64,000 nucleotides of DNA from an uncultured Psychrobacter sp. (GTDB taxonomy: Bacteria > Pseudomonadota > Gammaproteobacteria > Pseudomonadales > Moraxellaceae). This document shows, one piece after another, positions 56,723 through 64,000 of this stretch; the first letter of the stretch is position 1; every line of letters begins with the position of its first letter. Under the pieces are notes generated by a model. It made no database searches, was not told the DNA's origin, and saw only the letters and a list, made by a program, of their open reading frames with translations. The stretch spans positions 186,001-250,000 of the forward strand of contig NZ_CANMRN010000001.1 of the NCBI RefSeq assembly GCF_947500265.1, read 5' to 3'. The translations under genes were made by a program, and so were the position numbers.

Positions 56723-57428
56723 CACGACTAAAAGTAAGGCAGAAACTGCTGTCACTGATAGTGATAACATTGAGAACGATGTTGATAGTGTCGATGACAA
56801 AGATGTAGCTGATGTTGATATTGAAATAGATGATATCGATGATGAACTGAATGCTTCTGAAGCAGATGAATCGTTGAAAGAAGACATTGGTAAAAAGATT
56901 AACCAGCTGCGTCTAGCAAAAGGTTACTCGCAACGTAAATTGGCAAAACTGTCAGGATTGACGAACACGTCTATCAGCTCGATTGAGCGCAATAAGGTCA
57001 GTCCAGCGGTCAATACGTTAAAGGCGATTTTGACAGTATTGGGTTCTGATCTGACTACGTTTTTTAGTGACGAGTGGAAAGAGCCAAAGGCTAGAGTGAT
57101 TGTAACGCCAAAGGATCTACTAGAGCTTAATGAACCCAATAGCAAAGTATCGCTAAAGCAGGTCTATAACTGCAGCAGGACAAGAAACTTAGGGTTCTTG
57201 ATCGAGACCTATCAGCCAAATAGCTCAACAGAAGAAAAAATCGCTCACGAAGGGGAGGAGATTGGCACGGTCATCGAGGGTAAAATTATTATACGTATCG
57301 AAGACAGTACCTATTTGTTAAATCAAGGTGATAGCTATGTGATTGATACCATTCAGCCGCATACTTTTATTAATCCTACCGATAGCATCACCCGTATCGT
57401 AAGCGCCCATACACCAACCACATACTAA
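56697..57428 (+). CDS. puuR: PuuR-like transcriptional regulator with cupin domain
   Basis: A 243-residue regulator with an XRE-type helix-turn-helix at about 64-118 (KKINQLRLAKGYSQRKLAKL...NTSISSIERN in two parts) and a C-terminal cupin at about 175-240 (EGEEIGTVIEGKI, GDSYVIDTIQPHTFIN). This is the PuuR layout, whose E. coli member represses the puu genes in the absence of putrescine. Residues 20-60 form an unusual Asp/Glu-rich extension absent from the E. coli protein. The open frame begins at 56649, but ATG 56697 gives the normal overlap with puuD and has CGGA upstream. Confidence 0.85.
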   Translation: MPENQKPNSTTKSKAETAVTDSDNIENDVDSVDDKDVADVDIEIDDIDDELNASEADESLKEDIGKKINQLRLAKGYSQRKLAKLSGLTNTSISSIERNKVSPAVNTLKAILTVLGSDLTTFFSDEWKEPKARVIVTPKDLLELNEPNSKVSLKQVYNCSRTRNLGFLIETYQPNSSTEEKIAHEGEEIGTVIEGKIIIRIEDSTYLLNQGDSYVIDTIQPHTFINPTDSITRIVSAHTPTTY

Positions 57429-57477
57429 ACCTAAGCTAAATTTCGTCAGTTTTAATATTGCCCAGTTATAATTGAAC

Positions 57478-57514
57478 AAAAAAGGCTACTTCTATTTTAG
57501 AAGTAGCCTTTTTT
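57478..57514. terminator. Bidirectional terminator after the puuR-like gene
   Basis: A 16-bp perfect stem (57478-57493 with 57499-57514) around a 5-base loop, with A and T runs on opposite sides, between convergent genes. Confidence 0.92.
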
Positions 57515-57551
57515 TGATTATAAAATTATCTATCGAATAGAAACGCTTGGT

Positions 57552-58892
57552 TTATAGCTGTTGATTGTCTTCTGCTGTTTCTGTCGTATCTACCGTATCG
57601 ACATTATCTGCTGTTTTAGATTTTTCTTTGGTTAGCTTTATTTTTGGATTTTTAGCAACAGGTTCGATATTTTTTACAGCGACATTTAGGGCAGGTTTAG
57701 ACGCTTTCTTTAGACTGCGTTTGATGCGTCGAACTGCGATAGCATCTGCTTCTGCTTGTTCTTCTGCAAGCGCCGTATCATGTAAACCTTGATATACCTC
57801 AAGCGTCTTTTCAATCATTTCACGCATGGTGAATTTGTTGGTCATTTCAGGGCGCGTCACACTCTCTAGCTGATTTCTAACCGCTTTACAAAGCGCATTG
57901 GCATTGTACTTCTTTACCAGTCCTTGCGGGTAGAGCGGTTGTAAAATCTCGCTAAAGGCGGCTTGATCCCAGCCAATGACCGGCGTACCTAGATGTATGG
58001 CTTGTAGAGCATTGATACCGATTGACTCGGGTTCATTGGCAAGTGCCATGACAATATTGGCCGCCGATAGCCATTCTCGCATATCATTACGCTTGCTGCC
58101 CACATAGGTAATGCGCTCTGCCAGTCCTAAGCTGTTGGTACGTTGACGAAAATCCTCATGAGCGACATCGCCGTCTTTATAGTCTTCATCCATAATAATG
58201 ACATGAATATTTGGGAATTGCTCTTGCAGGTTACCCAAAATATCTATTAGCCACTCTTGCCCGTACTCATTACCGATGACGGTTGGGAATACGAGCCATT
58301 TTTTGTGCTCAAGCTCAGGGTATTCAGCAAAGGTATGACGTAACCAATAAACCGAAGGATTATGACGATAAGGGTAGCGCCGAGTATCGATACCGCGATA
58401 GATACGCGTGATGACTTTAGGATCTACGTCTTCGATGCGCAGTCCTTTTTTTAAGTATTGGGTGACACTATCAGATACGGTGATTATCGTATCAACATTG
58501 AGTAGAGCCTGAGAGTACTTATTAATAGGATAAAACCCATACATGGTCGAGACCAGTTTGGGAAAACGTCTGACGCGAGCGCGGCGCAGTGCCAAATGCA
58601 ATATCCATGCAGGGGTACGCGAGTGTACATGGATGACATCGGGTTCATACTTTTCTATCAAATGCCGTAGTGCAGAGACTTGCAATAGCGATAGCCAAGA
58701 CTTTTTATTCACATGTAGCTGATGGTATATATTGCCATCACGTTTGAGACGTCTGACCAAGTCATTGTCTTCATCGGCACTAGAGACAATGATAGAGGTA
58801 TGCTCATTTTTGACCAATGCCCGTCCAAGATGAAAAATGCCGCGCTCGGATTCATCATGCTTTAGAGACGACAGTAAGCGCATAACTTTCAT
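57552..58892 (-). CDS. GT4-type glycosyltransferase
   Basis: A 446-residue glycosyltransferase with a GT-B fold. HLGRALVKNEH near 20-30 and DVIHVHSRTPAW near 85-96 mark the N-terminal acceptor half; the C-terminal half has the FPTVIGNEYGQEW, VGSKRNDMREWLSAANIVMALANEPESIGINALQAIHLGTP pattern (given in parts) with the E-x7-E-like motif of family 4. The last 65 residues are a Lys/Ala/Thr-rich tail outside the domain. ATG 58892 is used; a GTG at 58907 is possible. No neighbouring polysaccharide genes, so acceptor and product are unknown. Confidence 0.75.
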   Translation of the reverse strand: MKVMRLLSSLKHDESERGIFHLGRALVKNEHTSIIVSSADEDNDLVRRLKRDGNIYHQLHVNKKSWLSLLQVSALRHLIEKYEPDVIHVHSRTPAWILHLALRRARVRRFPKLVSTMYGFYPINKYSQALLNVDTIITVSDSVTQYLKKGLRIEDVDPKVITRIYRGIDTRRYPYRHNPSVYWLRHTFAEYPELEHKKWLVFPTVIGNEYGQEWLIDILGNLQEQFPNIHVIIMDEDYKDGDVAHEDFRQRTNSLGLAERITYVGSKRNDMREWLSAANIVMALANEPESIGINALQAIHLGTPVIGWDQAAFSEILQPLYPQGLVKKYNANALCKAVRNQLESVTRPEMTNKFTMREMIEKTLEVYQGLHDTALAEEQAEADAIAVRRIKRSLKKASKPALNVAVKNIEPVAKNPKIKLTKEKSKTADNVDTVDTTETAEDNQQL

Positions 58893-59042
58893 AATAGCGT
58901 TGGTCACCGGTTAGTAATATCAATTTGCTATTGTCAGTTAAAAGCGATTAAAACTCAACCATCAAGATAAAAAGATGAGGTCAGATAGGCGGTTTTTAGA
59001 CTATATAAGCGTAAGGCGTGGATTAATAAACACCAAAAGCCG

Positions 59043-59915
59043 TTAGCGTCGTTTTTGTAAATGTTCAGCATTGAGCAGTACTTGTTTTTCACTCAAGTAT
59101 TTCCAGTAGCGCTGCGGGAGATATTGCTTATGCAGCTTAGGGTTTTTGCGCTCTTTGATATTGACGTTGGTAAAGTAACCTTGCCAAAATTTTTGATAGC
59201 GCTGCTCATCAGGACTATGGATGCTGGCAGGGTTACGCAGTACCGCATCATCAAGATCAGTGATGGTTTGCAGCTTTGCTGGACGTGATGGTGTGCTATT
59301 ACTTTTATCATAATAGATGCCATAGCCTCGCGTTAGATCATAGATCGCCCAGTGCTGATCCTGATAGCGCTGCCGAAAGTGCTCTCCGATTAATGGTAAT
59401 ACGTTAAAATCAGGCTCTACACGTGCAAAATAAATATCATCAGTCGTATGCTCAAAACGTACAAACGCCTCCATGCGATGTTTTTCGCGCCCAACAGATT
59501 TGACTGTTTGGACTAATTCGAGAACATTTAAATTACCCAAATCCTGCATGATTTGACGATTGGGATAGTCGATGGCGTATTTGACCACGCGGAACAATGT
59601 CGTACCGATATCGTCTTTCTCTGATAAAAAACCCCACAAGATATTTCGCATGCCTGAGCGACCCAGTAATGTATTTAATTTAACCAACACGCGCTCGGCT
59701 TTATCCTCATCGGTTGCCACGTTAGTCGCCTGAGCGATGAGTGATGGCACATAGCAATCTTGAGCGGTTAGCTTCAGTGACATATCGTTTTGTAGACGAT
59801 TGGCATAGACATAAAACACAGCACTCAGCCAACCTTCAAAGCTAGGCTCATACAGTACAATGCTAGGCGTCAATTGACCGACAGCGTAAGAGTCGTTTTG
59901 CATAAGTGCTGACAT
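59043..59915 (-). CDS. DUF4130 / TIGR03915-type DNA metabolism protein
   Basis: A 290-residue protein matching the TIGR03915 (DUF4130) pattern: YEPSFEGWLSAVFYVY near 22-37, VLWGFLSEKDD near 92-102, YPNRQIMQDLGNLNVLELVQTVKSVGREKHRMEAFVRFE (seen in parts, about 116-154) and a later HFRQRYQDQHWAIYDLTRGYGIYYD region. In relatives the domain is often followed by a uracil-DNA-glycosylase-like domain; here it is absent. It is encoded 75 bases downstream of its radical-SAM partner, and both appear together across bacteria. Biochemical role unknown. AGGAT is 6 bases before the ATG. Confidence 0.85.
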   Translation of the reverse strand: MSALMQNDSYAVGQLTPSIVLYEPSFEGWLSAVFYVYANRLQNDMSLKLTAQDCYVPSLIAQATNVATDEDKAERVLVKLNTLLGRSGMRNILWGFLSEKDDIGTTLFRVVKYAIDYPNRQIMQDLGNLNVLELVQTVKSVGREKHRMEAFVRFEHTTDDIYFARVEPDFNVLPLIGEHFRQRYQDQHWAIYDLTRGYGIYYDKSNSTPSRPAKLQTITDLDDAVLRNPASIHSPDEQRYQKFWQGYFTNVNIKERKNPKLHKQYLPQRYWKYLSEKQVLLNAEHLQKRR

Positions 59916-59990
59916 GTTTTATCCTACATTTCTATCATAAATACAGTAGCGTGATAGCAGGTTTTTTAACACATGCTATCTAGAGCCATT

Positions 59991-61259
59991 TTAAAATAAA
60001 GCCAACTGCCCAGTACGTTGATCGTTAAATTTGGTCTGCGTTTGAGCCAATACATACTGACGGAAATTATCGCGCGTTAAATGAGCAAGGTGTTCGTTTT
60101 TGCCAGTAGTCGCGATGAAGTATTTAGCACGGTTGACCGCAGCGCCCATCTTTTTTAGATGGTATAGCGTTAATTGATTGAACTTACGTGCTTTGACGAT
60201 TTTTTTGGCAGTCTTTGTACCGATACCTGGGATACGCACGATCATCTCATAAGTCGCTGTCTGGATATTGACTGGGAAATGCTCACGATGGCGTATTGCC
60301 CAAGCCAGTTTTGGATCGCAGTCCAAATCTAAAAATGGCGACTCCGGCTCCACAATCTCATGCGCACCAAAACCATAAAAGCGCATTAACCAATCTGCTT
60401 GATACAGACGATTCTCCCGCACCATGGGCACAGGCGTTCCAATCGCAGGCAAACGATTGTCAAAGAGCATAGGTACATAACCCGAGTAATAGACCCGTTT
60501 GAGATCATACGTTTTGTAAAAGTGACTCGACAGCTGAATCACCTGCAAGTCAGTCTCGTTACTCGCACCAACGATCATTTGGCTGGTCTGACCTGCTGGC
60601 GTGAACTTAGGCGCTTTTTTATGAGTCTTACGGCTTTCACGAATAGTAATGATTTCTTCTTTTACCGTCTCCATTGGTGCTTTTAATTGGTCATGCGATT
60701 TTTCTGGCGCGAGCAACGCCAACCCTGATTTGGTTGGAATCTCGATATTGACGCTCAAACGATCCGCATATAATCCTGCTTCTAGCAGCAGTTCTTTTGA
60801 GGCGCCGGGTATGGTCTTTAGATGGATATAGCCATTGAACCGCTCGCGGGTACGCAGTAGTTTAGCGACTTCGACCAGTCGCTCCATTGTATAATCGCCA
60901 CTTTTAAAGATACCAGAGCTAAGAAATAACCCTTCAATATAGTTACGGCGATAAAACTGCATGGTCAAGTCAACCACTTCTTCGACACTGAACGCGGCGC
61001 GCGGCGTGTCATTGCTTTTACGTGAAGTGCAATAAGCACAGTCGTAAATGCAGTGATTGGTCAAAAGAATCTTTAGCAGACTGACGCAGCGACCATCTTC
61101 GGTATAGCTGTGACAGATCCCCGTTGCTGAGGCATCGCCTAGTCCGCCGCCTTGGTTTTTGCGAGTACCAGCGGAGGATGAGCAAGAGACATCATACTTG
61201 GCAGCATCGGCCAAGATATTGAGTTTGCCCTGTAATCTTTCATAATTGATGTTTGCCAT
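59991..61259 (-). CDS. Putative DNA modification/repair radical SAM protein (TIGR03916)
   Basis: A 422-residue radical-SAM enzyme. The 4Fe-4S cysteines are Cys70, Cys74 and Cys77 (CIYDCAYC), preceded by other cysteines at 26, 49 and 58. A C-terminal helix-hairpin-helix IPGIGTKTAKKIVKAR near 345-360 suggests DNA binding. It matches the family annotated as a putative DNA modification/repair radical SAM protein and is distantly like spore photoproduct lyase. The start at ATG 61259 is the family start. It is the first gene of a two-gene unit with the DUF4130 protein. Confidence 0.9.
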   Translation of the reverse strand: MANINYERLQGKLNILADAAKYDVSCSSSAGTRKNQGGGLGDASATGICHSYTEDGRCVSLLKILLTNHCIYDCAYCTSRKSNDTPRAAFSVEEVVDLTMQFYRRNYIEGLFLSSGIFKSGDYTMERLVEVAKLLRTRERFNGYIHLKTIPGASKELLLEAGLYADRLSVNIEIPTKSGLALLAPEKSHDQLKAPMETVKEEIITIRESRKTHKKAPKFTPAGQTSQMIVGASNETDLQVIQLSSHFYKTYDLKRVYYSGYVPMLFDNRLPAIGTPVPMVRENRLYQADWLMRFYGFGAHEIVEPESPFLDLDCDPKLAWAIRHREHFPVNIQTATYEMIVRIPGIGTKTAKKIVKARKFNQLTLYHLKKMGAAVNRAKYFIATTGKNEHLAHLTRDNFRQYVLAQTQTKFNDQRTGQLALF

Positions 61260-61400
61260 AAGTCGCGTTTTACCAATTAATTATTGAGAGACTATCTTAC
61301 CAAAATTATCGCTAAGTCATTGTATTTATAGGTGAAGTTAGAATGATATGCGACAACGGTTGTCGTCACAAAAATCTGGACTTTTGGATATGGTTTGAAT

Positions 61401-61976
61401 TTACATAAAGATTTTTTCAGCTAATAATCCAATAACCAATCCGCCAATAATACCTGCAATACCGAGTAGTAGGAGAGGAATGGCTAATATCGTGAATACC
61501 TGTGCTTGGCTTTTTTGAATCTCAATCGAGTAGTGGTTTAAGTCAATACCTACTAACGGTAGGGCTGCTCCTATCATTGCTTGAAATCTTGAGGTACTTG
61601 AACCTGGTACTAGCTTTAATTCGTAGTGACCCGCTTCCGCCTTAAAAGTAAAAAGCTCCATTCTTCCAATATTAAAATTGTTTGAGCGTGGAGACACCAT
61701 TGAGCGATTAAGCTTGATTTCTTTGTCAGTAGCGGTATTGAGAATATGTGGTTTAAAATAGGTCAGCGGCGTTTTTTTGAAGAGAGGGCCCTTGTGCCAG
61801 ATTGCATAAATGCCTGATTTTGAGACAGTGAAACTACCTGCATTATCGTTATATGGTAGCGTCAATAATATGATGCCATTAAATGCATTGCTAAACAGTT
61901 TTATTGCTTTAAAAATAATAAATATGCCAATAAGAACAAGGATGAATAGAAATATTCTAATGGACAGGATGCTCAT
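61401..61976 (-). CDS. Hypothetical membrane protein (191 aa)
   Basis: Unrecognised 191-residue protein with a hydrophobic N-terminal helix (about 5-25), a soluble beta-rich middle (about 40-150) and a C-terminal hydrophobic hairpin or helix (about 158-185). The middle part therefore probably faces the periplasm or the cytoplasm between two membrane anchors. AAGGAAG is about 8 bases before the ATG, supporting a real gene. It lies alone between the radical-SAM gene and the secreted-protein gene. Confidence 0.65.
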   Translation of the reverse strand: MSILSIRIFLFILVLIGIFIIFKAIKLFSNAFNGIILLTLPYNDNAGSFTVSKSGIYAIWHKGPLFKKTPLTYFKPHILNTATDKEIKLNRSMVSPRSNNFNIGRMELFTFKAEAGHYELKLVPGSSTSRFQAMIGAALPLVGIDLNHYSIEIQKSQAQVFTILAIPLLLLGIAGIIGGLVIGLLAEKIFM

Positions 61977-62096
61977 TATTCATCTTCCTTAGTGATATAG
62001 AGCTTAATAATAACGTGTTACAGCCAATACAACTACAAGGCTCATTTTTCAGATTAACAAACGCTTATTTATATCATAATAAGTTAGCTATTTTCC

Positions 62097-62141
62097 AAAA
62101 AAAGGTCTTGCTGACTAGATAGCTAGTCCACAAAACCTTTT
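62097..62141 (-). terminator. Rho-independent terminator after the secreted-protein gene
   Basis: On the minus strand, CAAAACCTTTT's complement (62141-62131) pairs with 62110-62100 with one mismatch, and an inner GACTAG/CTAGTC stem closes the loop. A run of seven T (as A at 62097-62103) follows in the minus-strand reading. Confidence 0.75.
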
Positions 62142-62187
62142 ACATATTCAGATAGCTGTCAAATAATAATGCGCGACAGTTTAATGT

Positions 62188-63081
62188 TTATTGAACCTTG
62201 GCACGTATGACCACGGTTTTGGCCGCATTGGCATCAAAGTTCACCAAGTTCCATTTCAGACCAGAGTAGTTTTCTTGGACAACCACCGTATTGCCAACCT
62301 GCTGAATGGTTTGATAGCTGTCTCCGCCAGTGGTAGCAAGCGTCGGTAGAGGACTATTCAACGAGACTAACTGGACGCCACTTGGTAATGAGATCATGGC
62401 GTTGATGTCATTAACCGGCTGTGCTGTGGTGTTGGTGTACGTGGTGTGATACTCGATCACATCGCCTGGGGCAATATGATTGGCAGGAACGGCAACTTCA
62501 CGTCCATCAGCATTTTTTAGAATTTTCATGACTTTTGTGTTGGCATTGACCACGCCAGGCGTACTAAAGGTAGGGGTCAGTTGCAACGTATCCAAAGTTG
62601 TCGTTGTGGTCGTTACTTGATTGGTCACTGGCTGCTGCATAATCACTGGCGGGGTGACATTGGTTGCGACAGGTAGTACTTGCGTCACGCTGCTAGCAGG
62701 CGTGGTAATCACATCTACTTTAGTGACTTTATTGGTAATAGAGTTAGTCACTGGTACGCTAGTAACGGTCGTCATACCTTGGACAACAGGAGACTGACGC
62801 ACGACATAGCGTGGCACAGTGGTCACCTGAGTTACCGCGTACGGCATGCCGTCTTGCATGGTGATACCGTTTGGCGTCGCAGTAATCGTAGCAGTTTTGC
62901 CATCAGAGTATTGCTCGACCACCGTGGTGCTACCGCTCGCAGATGAGCTAATAGCAATCTCAGGAGCAGCATTGGCCGATGATGCAGCCAATACGATACT
63001 TGCTAGCAATGCAGACATAGCTGCATTTTTTGCCATAGTCGTTTCAGCAGTTGTTGCTTGAAAACCATCGTTCGTAATCAT
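62188..63081 (-). CDS. Secreted Thr/Val-rich protein with DUF11-like C-terminal domain
   Basis: A 297-residue exported protein. A 15-residue lead precedes a signal peptide whose hydrophobic core is at about 22-36 and which should be cut after SSANA (about 39). Residues 40-165 are very rich in Thr, Val, Ser and Gln with repeated TTV/VTN motifs; residues 175-297 resemble a beta-sandwich of the conserved-repeat (DUF11) type, with APGDVIEYHTTYTNTTAQPV near 206-225 being the clearest segment. AGGAG is 6 bases before ATG 63081. Likely a surface or periplasmic structural protein; function unknown. Confidence 0.72.
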   Translation of the reverse strand: MITNDGFQATTAETTMAKNAAMSALLASIVLAASSANAAPEIAISSSASGSTTVVEQYSDGKTATITATPNGITMQDGMPYAVTQVTTVPRYVVRQSPVVQGMTTVTSVPVTNSITNKVTKVDVITTPASSVTQVLPVATNVTPPVIMQQPVTNQVTTTTTTLDTLQLTPTFSTPGVVNANTKVMKILKNADGREVAVPANHIAPGDVIEYHTTYTNTTAQPVNDINAMISLPSGVQLVSLNSPLPTLATTGGDSYQTIQQVGNTVVVQENYSGLKWNLVNFDANAAKTVVIRAKVQ

Positions 63082-63552
63082 AAAAGACTCCTCAAAAATA
63101 ATAGTAAGTAATACAACAATAGATAATGCCTAGATAAACAAAACCCCCGCTAAATGACACCAAAAAATATGCCAAATAACGAGGGTAGTAGTGCTGATAT
63201 TAGCCTATGTATGCGATCAGACCATCATTATTTTTAGTAAGAGCGCAGCAGTGCTAACTTGTATAAAAGCTATTCAATCTTAACTATTTCTTATTGAATA
63301 GACTTAGTACCAAAGCTGTTGTGTACTCAAACTCAAATAATTATGCGCCAAAACAAATCATGGATAAAAGCAGCATTGTGTAACCGAAATGGTATAAATG
63401 CTATTTATGTGTAGTACGGCTTTCATCTATGGAATTGCATAACTAAGTCGCTAGTCACAATCATTGTCATAAAAACTATTATCTAAAAGTCATTTCTCGA
63501 ACTGTCTATCTTTGAGAACATCAAAATTCTAGATTAGAACGCAGTGTAGTTA
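63082..63552. other. Intergenic region between greA and the secreted-protein gene
   Basis: AT-rich gap of 471 bases with no convincing open frame. It must contain the promoter of the secreted-protein gene and the 3' end of the greA transcript, but I see no clear terminator hairpin or RNA gene. Confidence 0.4.
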
Positions 63553-64000
63553 TTAGTCGTATATAACTTTCATGACTTCATATTCAACCACGCCCTTTGG
63601 CGTTTCGATGCGCACTTCGTCACCTTCGAACTTACCAATCAGACCACGAGCGATTGGTGAGTTGACTGAGATTTTACCAGCTTTAAAGTCAGCTTCATCA
63701 TCGCCGACGATTTTGTATTGTTTTTCTTCTTCGGTGTCCATGTTTTCGATTACGACGCTGACACCAAACACGATACGGCCTTCTTTTGGCAGTGTCGAAG
63801 GATCGATGACTTGAGCGCCACCGAGTTTGGCTTCGATATCACGAATACGTGCTTCACAAAAACCTTGTTGCTCGCGGGCAGCATGGTATTCAGCATTTTC
63901 TTTCAAATCGCCGTGTTCGCGTGCTTCAGCAATCGATGCTGTGATGCGTGGACGGTCGACACTTTTTAGCTGTTTTAATTCGGCTTCTAGAGCCGCGTGT
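63553..64000 (-). CDS. greA: Transcription elongation factor GreA (5' end outside window)
   Basis: Rescues backtracked RNA polymerase by stimulating transcript cleavage. The visible 149 codons (with stop) read into the window from its right edge; about ten N-terminal residues are missing, judged against the usual 158-residue length. The coiled-coil N-terminal domain ([11 protein letters not shown]...[20 protein letters not shown], in parts) with the acidic tip residues D and E, and the C-terminal FKBP-like domain ([26 protein letters not shown]) are clear. The internal ATG at 63906 is not the start. Confidence 0.95.
   Translation of the reverse strand, partial: HAALEAELKQLKSVDRPRITASIAEAREHGDLKENAEYHAAREQQGFCEARIRDIEAKLGGAQVIDPSTLPKEGRIVFGVSVVIENMDTEEEKQYKIVGDDEADFKAGKISVNSPIARGLIGKFEGDEVRIETPKGVVEYEVMKVIYD

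Noticed and set aside
1..64000. Mobile elements, phage genes, CRISPR arrays, tRNA or rRNA genes
   Set aside because: Scanned for transposase motifs, regularly spaced repeats and tRNA-like T-arm sequences; none was convincing anywhere in the window.

Overview
The window is an ordinary-looking chromosomal stretch of an AT-leaning gammaproteobacterium, most likely Psychrobacter or a close Moraxellaceae relative. This rests on gene content and style: a single LolC/E-type permease with LolD, divergent DUF2062/ComEC, MetZ-type methionine synthesis, a DusA-type dihydrouridine synthase and clear AAGGA-type ribosome binding sites. There are no rRNA or tRNA genes, CRISPR arrays, insertion sequences or phage genes that I can recognise. 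The last gene (greA) runs off the right edge.

Layout. 0.7-12.3 kb: SCP2-like protein, a hypothetical, lolC/E-lolD, a small protein, DUF2062, comEC, S49 peptidase, an alpha/beta hydrolase and a CPBP protease. 12.4-21.8 kb: dusA, an MFS transporter, a phospholipase-D lipoprotein, metZ, ybaB-recR, rnd and a lipase-like hydrolase. 21.9-28.3 kb: the glycine cleavage genes gcvT-gcvH-(nitroreductase)-gcvP on the minus strand, preceded by a tandem glycine riboswitch and a good promoter. 28.5-36.7 kb: ycgL, a membrane protein, a MoxR/VWA pair, a flavohaemoglobin gene hmp under an NsrR-like operator, a glycosidase-like lipoprotein and an FMN glutamate-synthase-like protein.

36.8-57.4 kb is the most coherent region: a C4/C5 amine catabolic cluster. 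It holds an IclR regulator, glutaryl-CoA dehydrogenase and a class III CoA-transferase (glutarate branch), an acetylpolyamine-amidohydrolase-like enzyme, a second IclR regulator, gabD and gabT (possibly also acting as davD/davT), an APC permease, a second semialdehyde dehydrogenase, aguA and aguB (agmatine to putrescine), an NhaC-type carrier, puuB, puuA, puuD and a puuR-like regulator. Together they can take agmatine, putrescine and acetylated polyamines through gamma-glutamyl intermediates and GABA to succinate, and C5 analogues through glutarate to crotonyl-CoA.

57.5-64 kb: a GT4 glycosyltransferase, the poorly understood DUF4130/radical-SAM pair (TIGR03915/TIGR03916) tied to DNA repair or modification, a small membrane protein, a secreted Thr/Val-rich protein and greA.

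Many starts were moved from the longest open frame to an internal codon with a well spaced ribosome binding site; these choices are stated in each entry. All family assignments come from reading motifs by eye, with no database search.
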